A stretch of 53,591 nt of DNA from CAYFMP01 sp964344215 (lineage in GTDB: Bacteria; Pseudomonadota; Alphaproteobacteria; Rhodospirillales; Casp-alpha2), in contig CAYFMP010000019.1 of NCBI GenBank assembly GCA_964344215.1, positions 1 to 53,591 of the forward strand, in the 5' to 3' direction. This document shows, one piece after another, positions 36,065-44,843 of this stretch. The notes beneath the pieces are model-generated. The model did no database searches. It saw only the letters and a list, made by a program, of their open reading frames with translations, and was not told the DNA's origin. A program made the translations under genes and the position numbers. Position 1 is the stretch's first letter. Each line of letters opens with the position of its first letter.

Positions 36065-36859
36065 ATGTCCCGACAACGCGAAACAGGCTCGGCGCTCGGC
36101 AAGGCGGTTCTCGTCCTTGATGCGCTGCTCGACACGGAACGTCCCGTTGGGCTGGCCGACCTCGCCCACGAAACCGGCCTGCCGCGCCAAACCGCGTACC
36201 GGATCGTCCGCCAACTGGAAAGCGAAGGTCTGGTCGGGCGGACGATGGCGAAGGACACCTTCACGGCCGGACCGCGCCTGCTCCGGATCGGCCTCGGCGC
36301 GCTTGCCGCCGCCACCCGTTCGGGCCCGACGCGTGCCGTGCTGCGCGATCTGGTAGCGAGCGTCGGCGAGACCTGCAACATCGGCGTGCTGGATCGCGAC
36401 GAGGTCGTCTATATCGATCGCGTCGAATGCGATTGGCCGCTGCGCCTGCAATACGGTCCGGGCAGCCGGGTGCCGGTCCACGCCACCGCCATCGGCAAGT
36501 TGTTGCTGGCCCATCTCCCGAAACGCGATCGCCGCCGCTTTCTGAGCGCCGCGCCGCTCGAGGAATTCACCGACACCACCATCACCGACGCCCAAGCCCT
36601 CGAAGACGAGATGCGCCTGATCCGAAAGCAGGGATTCTCGACCAGCCGCCAGGAGAGCATCGCCGGCCTGCTCGGGCTCGCCGTTCCGGTCCGCGACGCC
36701 GGCGGCCGCGTCGTCGCCGGCCTCGCCGTCCACTGCCCGGAGGCGCGGATGTCGCTTGCGCAGGCCGAGGCCCACCTGCCGGCGTTGCGGGCGGCGGCCG
36801 ATCGGCTGAGCCGTGAGATTTGCGACATGCAGAACGGCGTTTCGGAGGCGGCCCAATGA
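36065..36859 (+). CDS. IclR-family transcriptional regulator
   Basis: A 264 aa regulator with an N-terminal winged helix (LADLAHETGLPRQTAYRIVRQLESEGLVGR) and a C-terminal effector domain (RVPVHATAIGKLLLAHLP, IAGLLGLAVPVRDAGG). IclR proteins sense small acids or aromatic compounds. The gene overlaps the mutase S gene by 4 bases and is the first gene of the operon, so it very likely responds to the operon's substrate. GAGG lies 5 bases before the ATG. Confidence 0.9.
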   Translation: MSRQRETGSALGKAVLVLDALLDTERPVGLADLAHETGLPRQTAYRIVRQLESEGLVGRTMAKDTFTAGPRLLRIGLGALAAATRSGPTRAVLRDLVASVGETCNIGVLDRDEVVYIDRVECDWPLRLQYGPGSRVPVHATAIGKLLLAHLPKRDRRRFLSAAPLEEFTDTTITDAQALEDEMRLIRKQGFSTSRQESIAGLLGLAVPVRDAGGRVVAGLAVHCPEARMSLAQAEAHLPALRAAADRLSREICDMQNGVSEAAQ

Positions 36860-37314
36860 GCGGACCCGCCGACACCGCCCGGCGCACGCTGGTCACCGGC
36901 GTCATCGGCGCCGACACCCACATCGTCGGCAACCGCATCCTGTCGATGGCCTTGGAGGAGGCCGGCTACCGTGTGGTCGCCTTGGGCGCGCTGACCCCGG
37001 CCGACGAATTTGTCAAGGCGGCCATCGAAACGGCGGCCGACGCCATCATGGTGTCGTCGCTCTATGGGCAGGGCGAGCTCGATTGCCGCGGTTTCCGGGA
37101 CATGTGCATCGAGGCCGGGCTGCCCGACATCCTACTCTACGTCGGCGGCAACCTGGTGGTCGGCAAGCGCGACTGGGCGGAGACCGAGCGCACCTACCTC
37201 GACATGGGGTTCGACCGCGCCTTTCCGCCGGGGTCCAGGACCGACGAGGTGATCGCCGCTCTGGCCGGCGACTTCGGGACCCGCGGCGAAGCAGACAGAA
37301 GAGGGGTGCGATGA
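36856..37314 (+). CDS. B12-binding S subunit of a glutamate-mutase-like enzyme
   Basis: A 152 aa cobalamin-binding protein with the base-off motif GVIGADTHIVGNRIL (D-x-H-x-x-G), the SSLYGQGELD loop and the GG of LLYVGGNLVVG. It matches the S (MamA/GlmS) component of methylaspartate mutase in length and motifs. It overlaps its neighbours by 4 bases on both sides. The substrate is set by the E subunit, which is unusual here. Confidence 0.88.
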   Translation: MSGPADTARRTLVTGVIGADTHIVGNRILSMALEEAGYRVVALGALTPADEFVKAAIETAADAIMVSSLYGQGELDCRGFRDMCIEAGLPDILLYVGGNLVVGKRDWAETERTYLDMGFDRAFPPGSRTDEVIAALAGDFGTRGEADRRGVR

Positions 37315-38741
37315 GCGCCGGCCGGACCGCGTTGCTGATCGATTTCGGCTCGACCTACACAAAGCTGCGCGCCGTCGATCTCGACCAGGCCAAGATGATC
37401 GGCAGCGGCCAGGGACCGTCCACCGTCGCCACCGACATCGGCGACGGCCTGCGCTCGGCGCTGGCCGACCTCGAAGCGAACCTCGGGGCCTTGCCCGAAT
37501 TCACCTACCGACTGGCCTCGTCGAGCGCCGCCGGGGGTTTAAGCATGGTCACGGTCGGCCTGGTCAGGGAACTGACCGCCGAGGCCGCCCGCTTGGCGGC
37601 GCTCGGCGCCGGCGCCCGGCTGGTCGGTACCTTCGCCTATCGGTTGACCGACGCCGACATCGCCGACATCGAGCGATTGGCGCCCGACATCGTGTTGCTG
37701 GCCGGCGGCACCGACGGCGGCAACGACGAAGTGGTGCGGGCCAACGCCGAGCGCCTGGCCGCGGCCCAAGTCGATTGCCCGGTCGTCTATGCCGGCAACC
37801 GGACGGCGGCCGACGCCGTCGCCGATAGGCTCGATGCGGCCGGCATCGCGGTTTCGGTGACCGACAACGTCATGCCCGAGTTCAACGTGCTCGAGGTCGA
37901 ACCGGCCCGCGCCGCCATCCGGCAGATCTTCATCGAGCGCATCGTCCACGCCAAGGGCATGGACGCCGTATCCGGCCTGTTCGACGGCGTCCTGATGCCG
38001 ACCCCGGCCGCCGTCCTCGACGCGGCGCGGCTGCTGGCCGACGGCACCGACGAAACGCCGGGGCTGGGGGCGCTCGTCGTCGCCGACGTCGGCGGCGCCA
38101 CCACCGACGTCCATTCGATCGCCGACGGCGCGCCGGGCGGCGACGACGTGGTCCGTCACGGCCTGCCCGAACCCTACGCCATGCGCACCGTCGAGGGCGA
38201 TCTCGGCATGCGCGCCGGTGCCGCCGGCATCGTCGAGGCGGGCGGCGCGGCGGCGCTCGCCGAGCGGGCCGGGTTGCCGCCGGAACGGATCGGCGAACTG
38301 GTCTCGGAACTCGGCGCCGACGTCGAGCGGCTGCCGGCGAGCGACGACGAGAAGCGCCTCGACGCGGCCCTGGCGCGGACCGCCGTTTCCGTCGCCATGC
38401 GTCGCCACGCCGGGAAGACGCGCATCGTGCAGACGGTGACCGGGCCGATCGTCGTACAGGACGGCAAGGACCTGGGCCGCGTCGCCACCGTCATCGGCAC
38501 CGGCGGCGTGCTGGCAGGCGGCGCCGACCCGGCGGCGATCCTGGGGGCCGGGCTGGCCGATCCGGACGAGCCCCACTCGCTGCGCCCCGATGGCGCGCGG
38601 CTGCTGCTGGACAGGGACTATTTGCTGTTCGCCGTCGGCCTGCTGGCCGGGATCGAACCGGAGGCGGCCCTTCGGCTGGGGCTGAACGGTTTGAGGGAAC
38701 TGAAAGGGGAAGCCGGCGATGGGCGCCACACCGCGGCCTGA
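37311..38741 (+). CDS. MutL/GlmL-type mutase reactivation protein
   Basis: A 476 aa ASKHA-fold protein opening LLIDFGSTYTKLRAVD, with LAGGTDGGNDEVV and VVADVGGATTDVHSI as further phosphate motifs. GlmL proteins restore B12 mutases whose cofactor has been inactivated, using ATP. It lies between the S and E genes, as in clostridial glutamate mutase loci, and overlaps both. Confidence 0.9.
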   Translation: MSAGRTALLIDFGSTYTKLRAVDLDQAKMIGSGQGPSTVATDIGDGLRSALADLEANLGALPEFTYRLASSSAAGGLSMVTVGLVRELTAEAARLAALGAGARLVGTFAYRLTDADIADIERLAPDIVLLAGGTDGGNDEVVRANAERLAAAQVDCPVVYAGNRTAADAVADRLDAAGIAVSVTDNVMPEFNVLEVEPARAAIRQIFIERIVHAKGMDAVSGLFDGVLMPTPAAVLDAARLLADGTDETPGLGALVVADVGGATTDVHSIADGAPGGDDVVRHGLPEPYAMRTVEGDLGMRAGAAGIVEAGGAAALAERAGLPPERIGELVSELGADVERLPASDDEKRLDAALARTAVSVAMRRHAGKTRIVQTVTGPIVVQDGKDLGRVATVIGTGGVLAGGADPAAILGAGLADPDEPHSLRPDGARLLLDRDYLLFAVGLLAGIEPEAALRLGLNGLRELKGEAGDGRHTAA

Positions 38742-40221
38742 GGCCGAGCCCTCGGCATTGTCGGCGGCGGCCATCCCCGCCGACTTGTTCGCCGACATGC
38801 GGTCGGCCAATCTGGCGCGCTGGCCGACCGGCGCGGAAGTCGACCTCGACGACGCCGTCGCCTTCCACCGGAGCCTCCCCGAACACAAGCGGCTCGGCTG
38901 GGTGATGCGCCGCGCCGACGAGGAAGGCAGGTGCCTGACCCAGCCGCGCGGCGGTTTCGGGACGCTGGAGCTGCAACTGGAGCTGATGCGGACCCTCGAC
39001 GAGGACGGCATGGCCGATATCGTGCCGACCACCACCGACAGCTACACCCGCAACGAACAGTGGGAGCGGGCCGCCCTCGGCGTCGCCGAATCGGAAAACG
39101 CCGGACGCTCGATGCTGAACGGCTTTCCGATGGTCAACTACGGCCCGAGGCAGGCCCGCCGGTTGATCGAGGCCATCGGCAAGCCGGCCATCGTGCTGTC
39201 CGGCACCGCCATGCCGAGGCTGACCTGCGAAGTCGGGTTCGCGGCCGGCTTCTCGGGCTACCTCGGGTCCGGCATCGCCTACACCACGTCGTACACCAAG
39301 GACCTCTCCATCGAGGCCGGCATCCGCAATTACCAGTACCTCGACCGCTTGGCCGCCCTTTATGCCGAACGCGGCGTCGAGTTGCACCGCCGCCAGCCCG
39401 GCTTCCTGACCGGCACCAACGTGCCGCCGTCGATCGCCATCGCCGTCGCCGTTCTCGACGCGTTGCTGGCGGCCGGCCAGGGGGTTCGCAACTACGGCCT
39501 CGAGTTGGGGCAGACCCTGCACCTGGTGCAGGACGCCGCCGCCATCCGCATGTGCCGGGTGCTGGCCCAGGAGTACCTGAGCCGGGCCGGCTTCGACGAC
39601 CTATTCACGCCGGTCACTTCTCTGCACTGGATGGGGGCGTGGCCGGAGGACGAAGCCCAGGCCCAAGCCCTGGTCGCCTATGGCGGCACGTTGGCGGCGA
39701 TCGGCGGCGCCGTCAGCGTCACCACCAAATCGACCCACGAGGCGATCGGCATCCCGACGCCTGCCGCCAACGCGGAAGCGCTGCGCACGACGCGCATGGC
39801 GGTCTATCTGGCGCGCCACGTCCGCTTGGACGACCTGCCCGAATTCCGGGCCGAATGCGAACTGATCGGCCGCGAGGTCCGCGCCATCGTCGATCGCGTG
39901 CTGGAGATGGGCGACGGCGACGCCGCCATCGGCGCCGTCAACGCCTTCGAGGCCGGCGTCCTCGACATCCCGTGGTCGCCAAACCGTTTCGTCAAGTCGC
40001 GCGTGATGCCGGCCCGCGACTCGGACGGCTGTCTGCGTATCTTCGACGCCGCCGACCTGCCGTTGCCCAAGGACGTGCGCGAAGTTCACGAGGAATGCCT
40101 GCGCAGGCGGGCCGAGCGTGAAGGCGTCGCCTTCGACCACAACCTGGCCGTCGCCAGCGTCACCGAGATTTCCGAACCCTTGAACGCGCTCTGCCCCTAT
40201 CCGTGGGCCGGAAGCGCTTGA
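38719..40221 (+). CDS. Glutamate-mutase-like E subunit with altered substrate pocket
   Basis: A 500 aa protein of the methylaspartate mutase E family (TIM barrel). Numbering runs 11 ahead of the Clostridium cochlearium enzyme, recalled from memory, with no gaps over the key region. Arg77, Arg111, Tyr188, Tyr192, Lys337 and Glu341 match Arg66, Arg100, Tyr177, Tyr181, Lys326 and Glu330. But Leu160 replaces Arg149 (a carboxylate clamp), Leu182 replaces Glu171 (the amino-group contact) and Pro227 stands where Phe216 is. The radical-mutase fold is kept while the glutamate-specific contacts are lost, so another substrate is likely. It overlaps the GlmL-like gene by 23 bases. Confidence 0.88.
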   Translation: MGATPRPEAEPSALSAAAIPADLFADMRSANLARWPTGAEVDLDDAVAFHRSLPEHKRLGWVMRRADEEGRCLTQPRGGFGTLELQLELMRTLDEDGMADIVPTTTDSYTRNEQWERAALGVAESENAGRSMLNGFPMVNYGPRQARRLIEAIGKPAIVLSGTAMPRLTCEVGFAAGFSGYLGSGIAYTTSYTKDLSIEAGIRNYQYLDRLAALYAERGVELHRRQPGFLTGTNVPPSIAIAVAVLDALLAAGQGVRNYGLELGQTLHLVQDAAAIRMCRVLAQEYLSRAGFDDLFTPVTSLHWMGAWPEDEAQAQALVAYGGTLAAIGGAVSVTTKSTHEAIGIPTPAANAEALRTTRMAVYLARHVRLDDLPEFRAECELIGREVRAIVDRVLEMGDGDAAIGAVNAFEAGVLDIPWSPNRFVKSRVMPARDSDGCLRIFDAADLPLPKDVREVHEECLRRRAEREGVAFDHNLAVASVTEISEPLNALCPYPWAGSA

Positions 40222-40249
40222 GAACACACACCTGAGGAGGATTAGAACC

Positions 40250-41689
40250 GTGAACCCGCAAACCGCCCCAAACAGGCCCACCGAGGCGCCCGCCGCCGAC
40301 CCCAAGGAGGTCGTCGGCGCCTTGATCGACAAGGCGCGTGCCGCCATGCGCCAGTTCGCCGAAGCCGACCAGCAAAGGGTCGACGCCGCGGTGACGGCGC
40401 TGGCCTGGTCCATCTACGAACCGGGCCGCGCCCGCCAACTGGCCGAACAGGCGGTCCGCGACACCGGGCTCGGCAACGTCGACAGCAAGGTCGTCAAGAA
40501 CCAGCGCAAGACCTTCGGAGCCTTGCGCGACCTGATGCGGGTCAAGACCGTCGGCGTCATCGACGACGATCCGGCCGCCGGCATCGTCAAGTACGCCAAG
40601 CCGGTCGGCGTCGTCGGCGCCGTCGCGCCGTCGACCAACCCGGCGGCGACGCCGGTCAACAAGGCGATGATGGCGATCAAGGGCCGCAACGCCGTCATCG
40701 TGGCGCCGAGCCCGGCCGGCTACGGCACCACGGCCAGGACGGTCGAGCACATGCGGGCGGAGTTGGAGAAGATCGGCGAGCCGGCCGACCTCGTGCAGGT
40801 GCTCCCCGCGCCGGTCGACAAGGCGCTGACCCAGACGCTGATGGAGCAGTGCGACCTGGTTGTCGTCACCGGCTCGCAGAACAACGTCAAGCGGGCGTAC
40901 TCCTCGGGCACGCCGGCCATCGGGGTCGGCGCCGGCAACGTGCCGGTGATCATCGACGACAGCGCCGACGTCTTCGCCGCCGCCGATAAGATCTGCCAAT
41001 CGAAAATATTCGACAACGCCACCTCGTGCTCATCGGAGAACTCTATCACCATCATGGACGCCGTCTACGACGCCGCCATCGAAGCCCTGAAGCGGGCCGG
41101 CGGCCACCTTTGCTCGGCCGACGAAAAACGCAGGATCGAGGAGACGTTGTGGGTCGACGGTCACCTGAACCGCCGCGTCATCGCCAAGGACGCCGACGTC
41201 TTCGCCGCCGAGTGCGGGCTCGGCGACGACGCCAAATCGGCCAGGTTCTTCATGGTCGAGGACGACGCCGCCGACGCCGAGCATCCGTTCGCCGACGAGA
41301 AGCTGTCCCTGGTGCTGACCGTCTACCGCGTCGCCGACTTCGACGCCGCGATCGACCGCGTCAACAAGGTGATGGCGGTATGCGGGCGCGGCCATTCGGT
41401 CGGCATCCACACCGCCGATGCCGATAGGCCTAAGCGCCTGGCCGAGGAGCTCGACGTGGTCCGCGTGCTGGTCAACCAGGCCCACACCTTCGGCAACGGC
41501 GGCAGCTTCACCAACGGCCTCAACTTCACGCTCAGCATGGGCTGCGGCACCTGGGCCGGCAACTCGATCTCCGAGAACCTGAATTACCGACATTTCATCA
41601 ACGTCACCCATCTGGTCCGCGAGATCCCCGAAGACCGCCCGTCGGAAGAGGAGCTGTTCGCCAAGCACTGGGAAAGGGCCGGCAAATGA
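40250..41689 (+). CDS. CoA-acylating aldehyde dehydrogenase (SauS-like)
   Basis: A 479 aa aldehyde dehydrogenase of the acylating type. The active Cys260 is in NATSCSSENS; the cofactor region shows VAPSTNPAATPVNKAM, VTGSQNNVKRAYSSGTPAIGVGAGNVP and NQAHTFGNGGSFTNGL. Relatives include sulfoacetaldehyde dehydrogenase (SauS) and acetaldehyde dehydrogenase; they interconvert an aldehyde and its acyl-CoA. AGGAGG precedes the ATG at 40250. The next gene overlaps by 4 bases. Whether the product is sulfoacetyl-CoA or another acyl-CoA is not shown. Confidence 0.85.
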   Translation: MNPQTAPNRPTEAPAADPKEVVGALIDKARAAMRQFAEADQQRVDAAVTALAWSIYEPGRARQLAEQAVRDTGLGNVDSKVVKNQRKTFGALRDLMRVKTVGVIDDDPAAGIVKYAKPVGVVGAVAPSTNPAATPVNKAMMAIKGRNAVIVAPSPAGYGTTARTVEHMRAELEKIGEPADLVQVLPAPVDKALTQTLMEQCDLVVVTGSQNNVKRAYSSGTPAIGVGAGNVPVIIDDSADVFAAADKICQSKIFDNATSCSSENSITIMDAVYDAAIEALKRAGGHLCSADEKRRIEETLWVDGHLNRRVIAKDADVFAAECGLGDDAKSARFFMVEDDAADAEHPFADEKLSLVLTVYRVADFDAAIDRVNKVMAVCGRGHSVGIHTADADRPKRLAEELDVVRVLVNQAHTFGNGGSFTNGLNFTLSMGCGTWAGNSISENLNYRHFINVTHLVREIPEDRPSEEELFAKHWERAGK

Positions 41690-42831
41690 ACTTCGAGGAA
41701 CATGCCGCCAAGCCGTTGTTGAAGGCGGCCGGTATCGCGGTGCCGAAAGGCATCGTCGCCAGCAACCCGGTCGCCGCGCTGGAGGCGGCCGACGCCATTG
41801 GGCCGTGCGTCGTCAAGGCGCAGGTACCGACCGGCAAGCGCGGCAAGGCCGGCGGCATCCGGACCGCCGAGACGCCGGAACAGGCGGCGGAAGCCGCACA
41901 CGCCATCCTCGGCATGGAGATCGCCGGCCACAAGGTGCGCCGGGTCTTGATCGAGGGACGCTCGATCGTCGCCCGCGAGTTCTACGCCGCCGTCCTCAAC
42001 GACCCGGGCACCAAGGGACCGCTGGTGATGTTCTCGACCGAAGGCGGCATGGACATCGAGGAGGTCGCCGCCACCACCCCAAACGCCCTGGTCCGCGCGG
42101 CGATCGATGTCCGCCGGGGCTTCGACGCCGAAGCGGCCCGCGCCGTGGTCGAAGGGTTGCTCGACGGGCCGACGCTGGGCGCCGTCGCCGACGTACTGGC
42201 CAAGCTGTATGCCGCTTACGTCGCCAACGACGCCGAGCTCCTCGAGATCAACCCGCTGGCGCTCACCGTCACCGGCGAGGTGGTGGCCCTGGATTGCAAG
42301 TTCGTAATGGACGATTCCGGCGTCAAGCGCCAGGAGGAGACGGCGACGCTGGGTACGCCGGACAGGCTGACCGGACTGGAGGCGAAGGCCGAGGAACTCG
42401 GCATCAAGTACATCGAGCTCGACGGCGACGTCGCCGTGCTGGCCAACGGCGCCGGCCTGACCATGACCACCATGGACGTGGTTCGCCACCACGGCGGCCG
42501 GCCCGCCAACTTCTGCGAAATCGGCGGCGAGGCCTACACCAAGGGCAAGGCGGCCCTCGACCTGGTCCTCTCGAAGCCCGGCGTCAACAGCCTGGTCGTC
42601 AACTTCTGCGGCGCCTTCGCCCGCTGCGAGGTGATGATGGAGGGCCTGCTGAACGCCTGGGAGGAGATGCAGCCCGACATCCCGGTGTTCTTCTCGATCG
42701 CCGGCACCGGCGATACCGAAGCCATCGCCATGCTTAAACGACGTTTGGGCCTCGACCCGTACCCGGACATGGACGCCGCCAGCCGGGCCGCGGTCGAGGC
42801 GGCGGCCGCCGCAGAAGGGGCGTCGTCGTGA
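41686..42831 (+). CDS. ADP-forming acyl-CoA ligase beta subunit (SucC-like)
   Basis: A 381 aa ATP-grasp protein like SucC/MtkA: MNFEEHAAKPLLKAAGIAVPKG, VVKAQVPTGKRGKAGGI, AELLEINPLALT and FCEIGGEAYTKGKAALDLVL. It pairs with the alpha subunit that follows to join or split an acyl-CoA with ADP/ATP exchange. Next to an acylating dehydrogenase it could save the thioester energy as ATP. The substrate acid is unknown; succinate, malate and sulfoacetate ligases share this form. Confidence 0.85.
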   Translation: MNFEEHAAKPLLKAAGIAVPKGIVASNPVAALEAADAIGPCVVKAQVPTGKRGKAGGIRTAETPEQAAEAAHAILGMEIAGHKVRRVLIEGRSIVAREFYAAVLNDPGTKGPLVMFSTEGGMDIEEVAATTPNALVRAAIDVRRGFDAEAARAVVEGLLDGPTLGAVADVLAKLYAAYVANDAELLEINPLALTVTGEVVALDCKFVMDDSGVKRQEETATLGTPDRLTGLEAKAEELGIKYIELDGDVAVLANGAGLTMTTMDVVRHHGGRPANFCEIGGEAYTKGKAALDLVLSKPGVNSLVVNFCGAFARCEVMMEGLLNAWEEMQPDIPVFFSIAGTGDTEAIAMLKRRLGLDPYPDMDAASRAAVEAAAAAEGASS

Positions 42832-43703
42832 GGATCGTCCGCGGCGAGCATCGGGTCCTGGTGCAGGGCATCACCGGCAAGCAGGGCACGTTTTGGACCG
42901 AGAAGATGCAGGCCTACGGGACGCGGGTGGTCGGCGGCGTCAACCCGAAGAAGGCCGGCACCGAGCATTGCGGCGTGCCGGTCTTCGCCTCGGCCCGAGA
43001 CGCCATCGACGAGGTCGGTTTCGACGCCAGCGTGCTGTTTATCCCGCCGTTGGGCGTCAAGGACGCGGCCTTGGACGCCATTCAAGCGGGCGCCAAGAAC
43101 ATCTGCATCCTGACCGAGCACATCCCGGTGCAGGACGTCATGCACGTGATGGCGGCGGCGGCCGAGGCCGGCACCGCCGTTACCGGCCCCAACACCGCCG
43201 GCTCGGTGACGGTCGACGAATGTTTTCTGGGCTTCATGCCGGCCTTCAACGAACGCATCTTCAGGAAGGGCTCGATCGGCGTGCTGTCGCGCTCGGGCTC
43301 GTTGGGGACGCTGCTGTGCCAGAACATCGTCGATACGGGCTTCGGCCAGTCGGCCTTCATCGGCATCGGCGGCGACCCGATCATCGGCACGACGACGCTG
43401 GACGCCCTGCAAGCCTTGGACGAATTCGACGGCACCGAGGCCGTCGTCATGGTCGGCGAGATCGGCGGCGCCATGGAGGAAGAGGCGGCCGAGTACGCCG
43501 CCGCCATGTCGAAGCCGGTCGTTGCCTTCATCGCCGGCGGCGCCGCCCCGGCCGGCAAGAAGATGGGCCACGCCGGGGCCATCGTGTCGGAGGGGCGCGG
43601 CACCTACGAATCGAAGAAGAATGCCCTGGAGGCGGCCGGCGTCAGCGTCCTCGACACGCCGTCTCACGTCGGCGATGTGCTGAAGGAGCGGCTGGGACGA
43701 TGA
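42828..43703 (+). CDS. ADP-forming acyl-CoA ligase alpha subunit (SucD-like)
   Basis: A 291 aa protein with the CoA-binding Rossmann start (VLVQGITGKQGTFWTEKMQAYG), GPNTAGSV and the phospho-His248 in KKMGHAGAIVS. It is the partner of the SucC-like protein and overlaps it by 4 bases. All motifs for catalysis are present. As an operon member it probably serves the same pathway as the mutase. Confidence 0.88.
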   Translation: MRIVRGEHRVLVQGITGKQGTFWTEKMQAYGTRVVGGVNPKKAGTEHCGVPVFASARDAIDEVGFDASVLFIPPLGVKDAALDAIQAGAKNICILTEHIPVQDVMHVMAAAAEAGTAVTGPNTAGSVTVDECFLGFMPAFNERIFRKGSIGVLSRSGSLGTLLCQNIVDTGFGQSAFIGIGGDPIIGTTTLDALQALDEFDGTEAVVMVGEIGGAMEEEAAEYAAAMSKPVVAFIAGGAAPAGKKMGHAGAIVSEGRGTYESKKNALEAAGVSVLDTPSHVGDVLKERLGR

Positions 43704-44686
43704 AGGCGGTGCGGGTGGCGGCCTATGGCGGCGCCGAGGAGCTTGTGCTCGGCGAGGCCGCCGACCCGGTGCCGGGCGAGGAGGAGGCGGTGGTCGATAT
43801 TGAACTGGCCGGCGTCAACTTCATCGACGTCTACATGCGGACCGGCGTCTTCAAGGACTCGGTCACCTATCCCAATTCGCCGCCGTTCACGCCAGGCATG
43901 GAAGCCGGTGGCGTCGTCTCGGCGGTCGGCCCAGGCGTCGACACCGTCAAGCCCGGCGACCGTGTCGCTTACTGCCTGTCGTTGGGCGGCTATGCCGAGA
44001 AGGCCGCCGTCCCGGCCTGGAAGCTGGTTCGTGTGCCGGACCATGTGCCGATGGACGTCGCCGTCGCCCTGCAGCTGCAGGGCTCGACCGCGCACTACCT
44101 GACGCGCTCGCTGTATCCCTTGAAGGCGGGCGAGAAATGCCTGATCCACGCCGGCGCCGGCGGCTTGGGCCAGCTCGCCATCCAGCTCGCCAAGCGGGCC
44201 GGGGCCGAGGTCTTCACGACGGTCGGCGGCGCCGACAAGGCCGATATCGTCAGAGGGCTCGGCGCCGATCACGTCATCCTCTACCGCGAGGTCGACTTCG
44301 CCGACGCCGTGCTCGAGGCGACCGGCGGCGGGGGCGTCGACGTGGTTTACGATTCGGTCGGCCGCGATACGCTGAAAGGCAGCCTCAGGTGCCTGCGGTC
44401 GAGGGGCGTCTTGTCCAACAACGGCAACGCGTCGGGGCCGATCGGCGCGCTCGATCCCTTGGATTTGGCCGAGGCCGGCTCGGTTTTCTTCACCCGCCCG
44501 CACCTGGCCGACTACATCGCGACACCGGAAGCGCGCGCGATGCGCGCCGGCGACCTGTTTCGGCTCCATACGGACGGCGATCTTCGGGTTTCCATCGATA
44601 CGACGCTGGCACTCGGCGATGCCGCGGCCGCCCACGACAAACTGGAAGCACGACAAACCCGCGGCAAGGTACTGCTGGCGGTATGA
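43700..44686 (+). CDS. Zinc-free quinone oxidoreductase-like (MDR family)
   Basis: A 328 aa NADPH:quinone-reductase-type protein: MKAVRVAAYGGAEEL, GVNFIDVYMRTG, the cofactor loop HAGAGGLGQLAIQLAK and VVYDSVGRDTL. Structural and catalytic zinc Cys are absent, as usual for Qor. It is the last gene of the operon, overlapping the ligase gene by 4 bases, and could reduce an enone or enoyl intermediate. A hairpin terminator follows at 44780-44811. Confidence 0.88.
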   Translation: MKAVRVAAYGGAEELVLGEAADPVPGEEEAVVDIELAGVNFIDVYMRTGVFKDSVTYPNSPPFTPGMEAGGVVSAVGPGVDTVKPGDRVAYCLSLGGYAEKAAVPAWKLVRVPDHVPMDVAVALQLQGSTAHYLTRSLYPLKAGEKCLIHAGAGGLGQLAIQLAKRAGAEVFTTVGGADKADIVRGLGADHVILYREVDFADAVLEATGGGGVDVVYDSVGRDTLKGSLRCLRSRGVLSNNGNASGPIGALDPLDLAEAGSVFFTRPHLADYIATPEARAMRAGDLFRLHTDGDLRVSIDTTLALGDAAAAHDKLEARQTRGKVLLAV

Positions 44687-44779
44687 TTCCCCAACGTCAG
44701 GGGATGGCGCGGCGTCGCGTTGGAATCGAGGGACAGCCCTCGAACCTCTTCCATAGCCAGAGGCCGACGATCGACGAAA

Positions 44780-44811
44780 GAAGGGGCACGGCGAATTTAC
44801 CATGCCCCTTC
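44780..44811. terminator. Bidirectional hairpin terminator
   Basis: GAAGGGGCACGG (44780-44791) and CCATGCCCCTTC (44800-44811) form a 12-base stem with one G-T pair and an 8-base loop. It lies between two converging genes (qor-like and mcp). No long T run follows, but the reverse strand has TTTC after the stem. Confidence 0.7.
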
Positions 44812-44843
44812 GACGGTTTGGCGGGTTTGCAGGTATCCGTGTA

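Noticed and set aside
36856..40221. A plain glutamate mutase for glutamate fermentation or a methylaspartate cycle fed by the hut genes.
   Set aside because: Pocket residues differ and methylaspartate ammonia-lyase is absent, so the glutamate label was not adopted.
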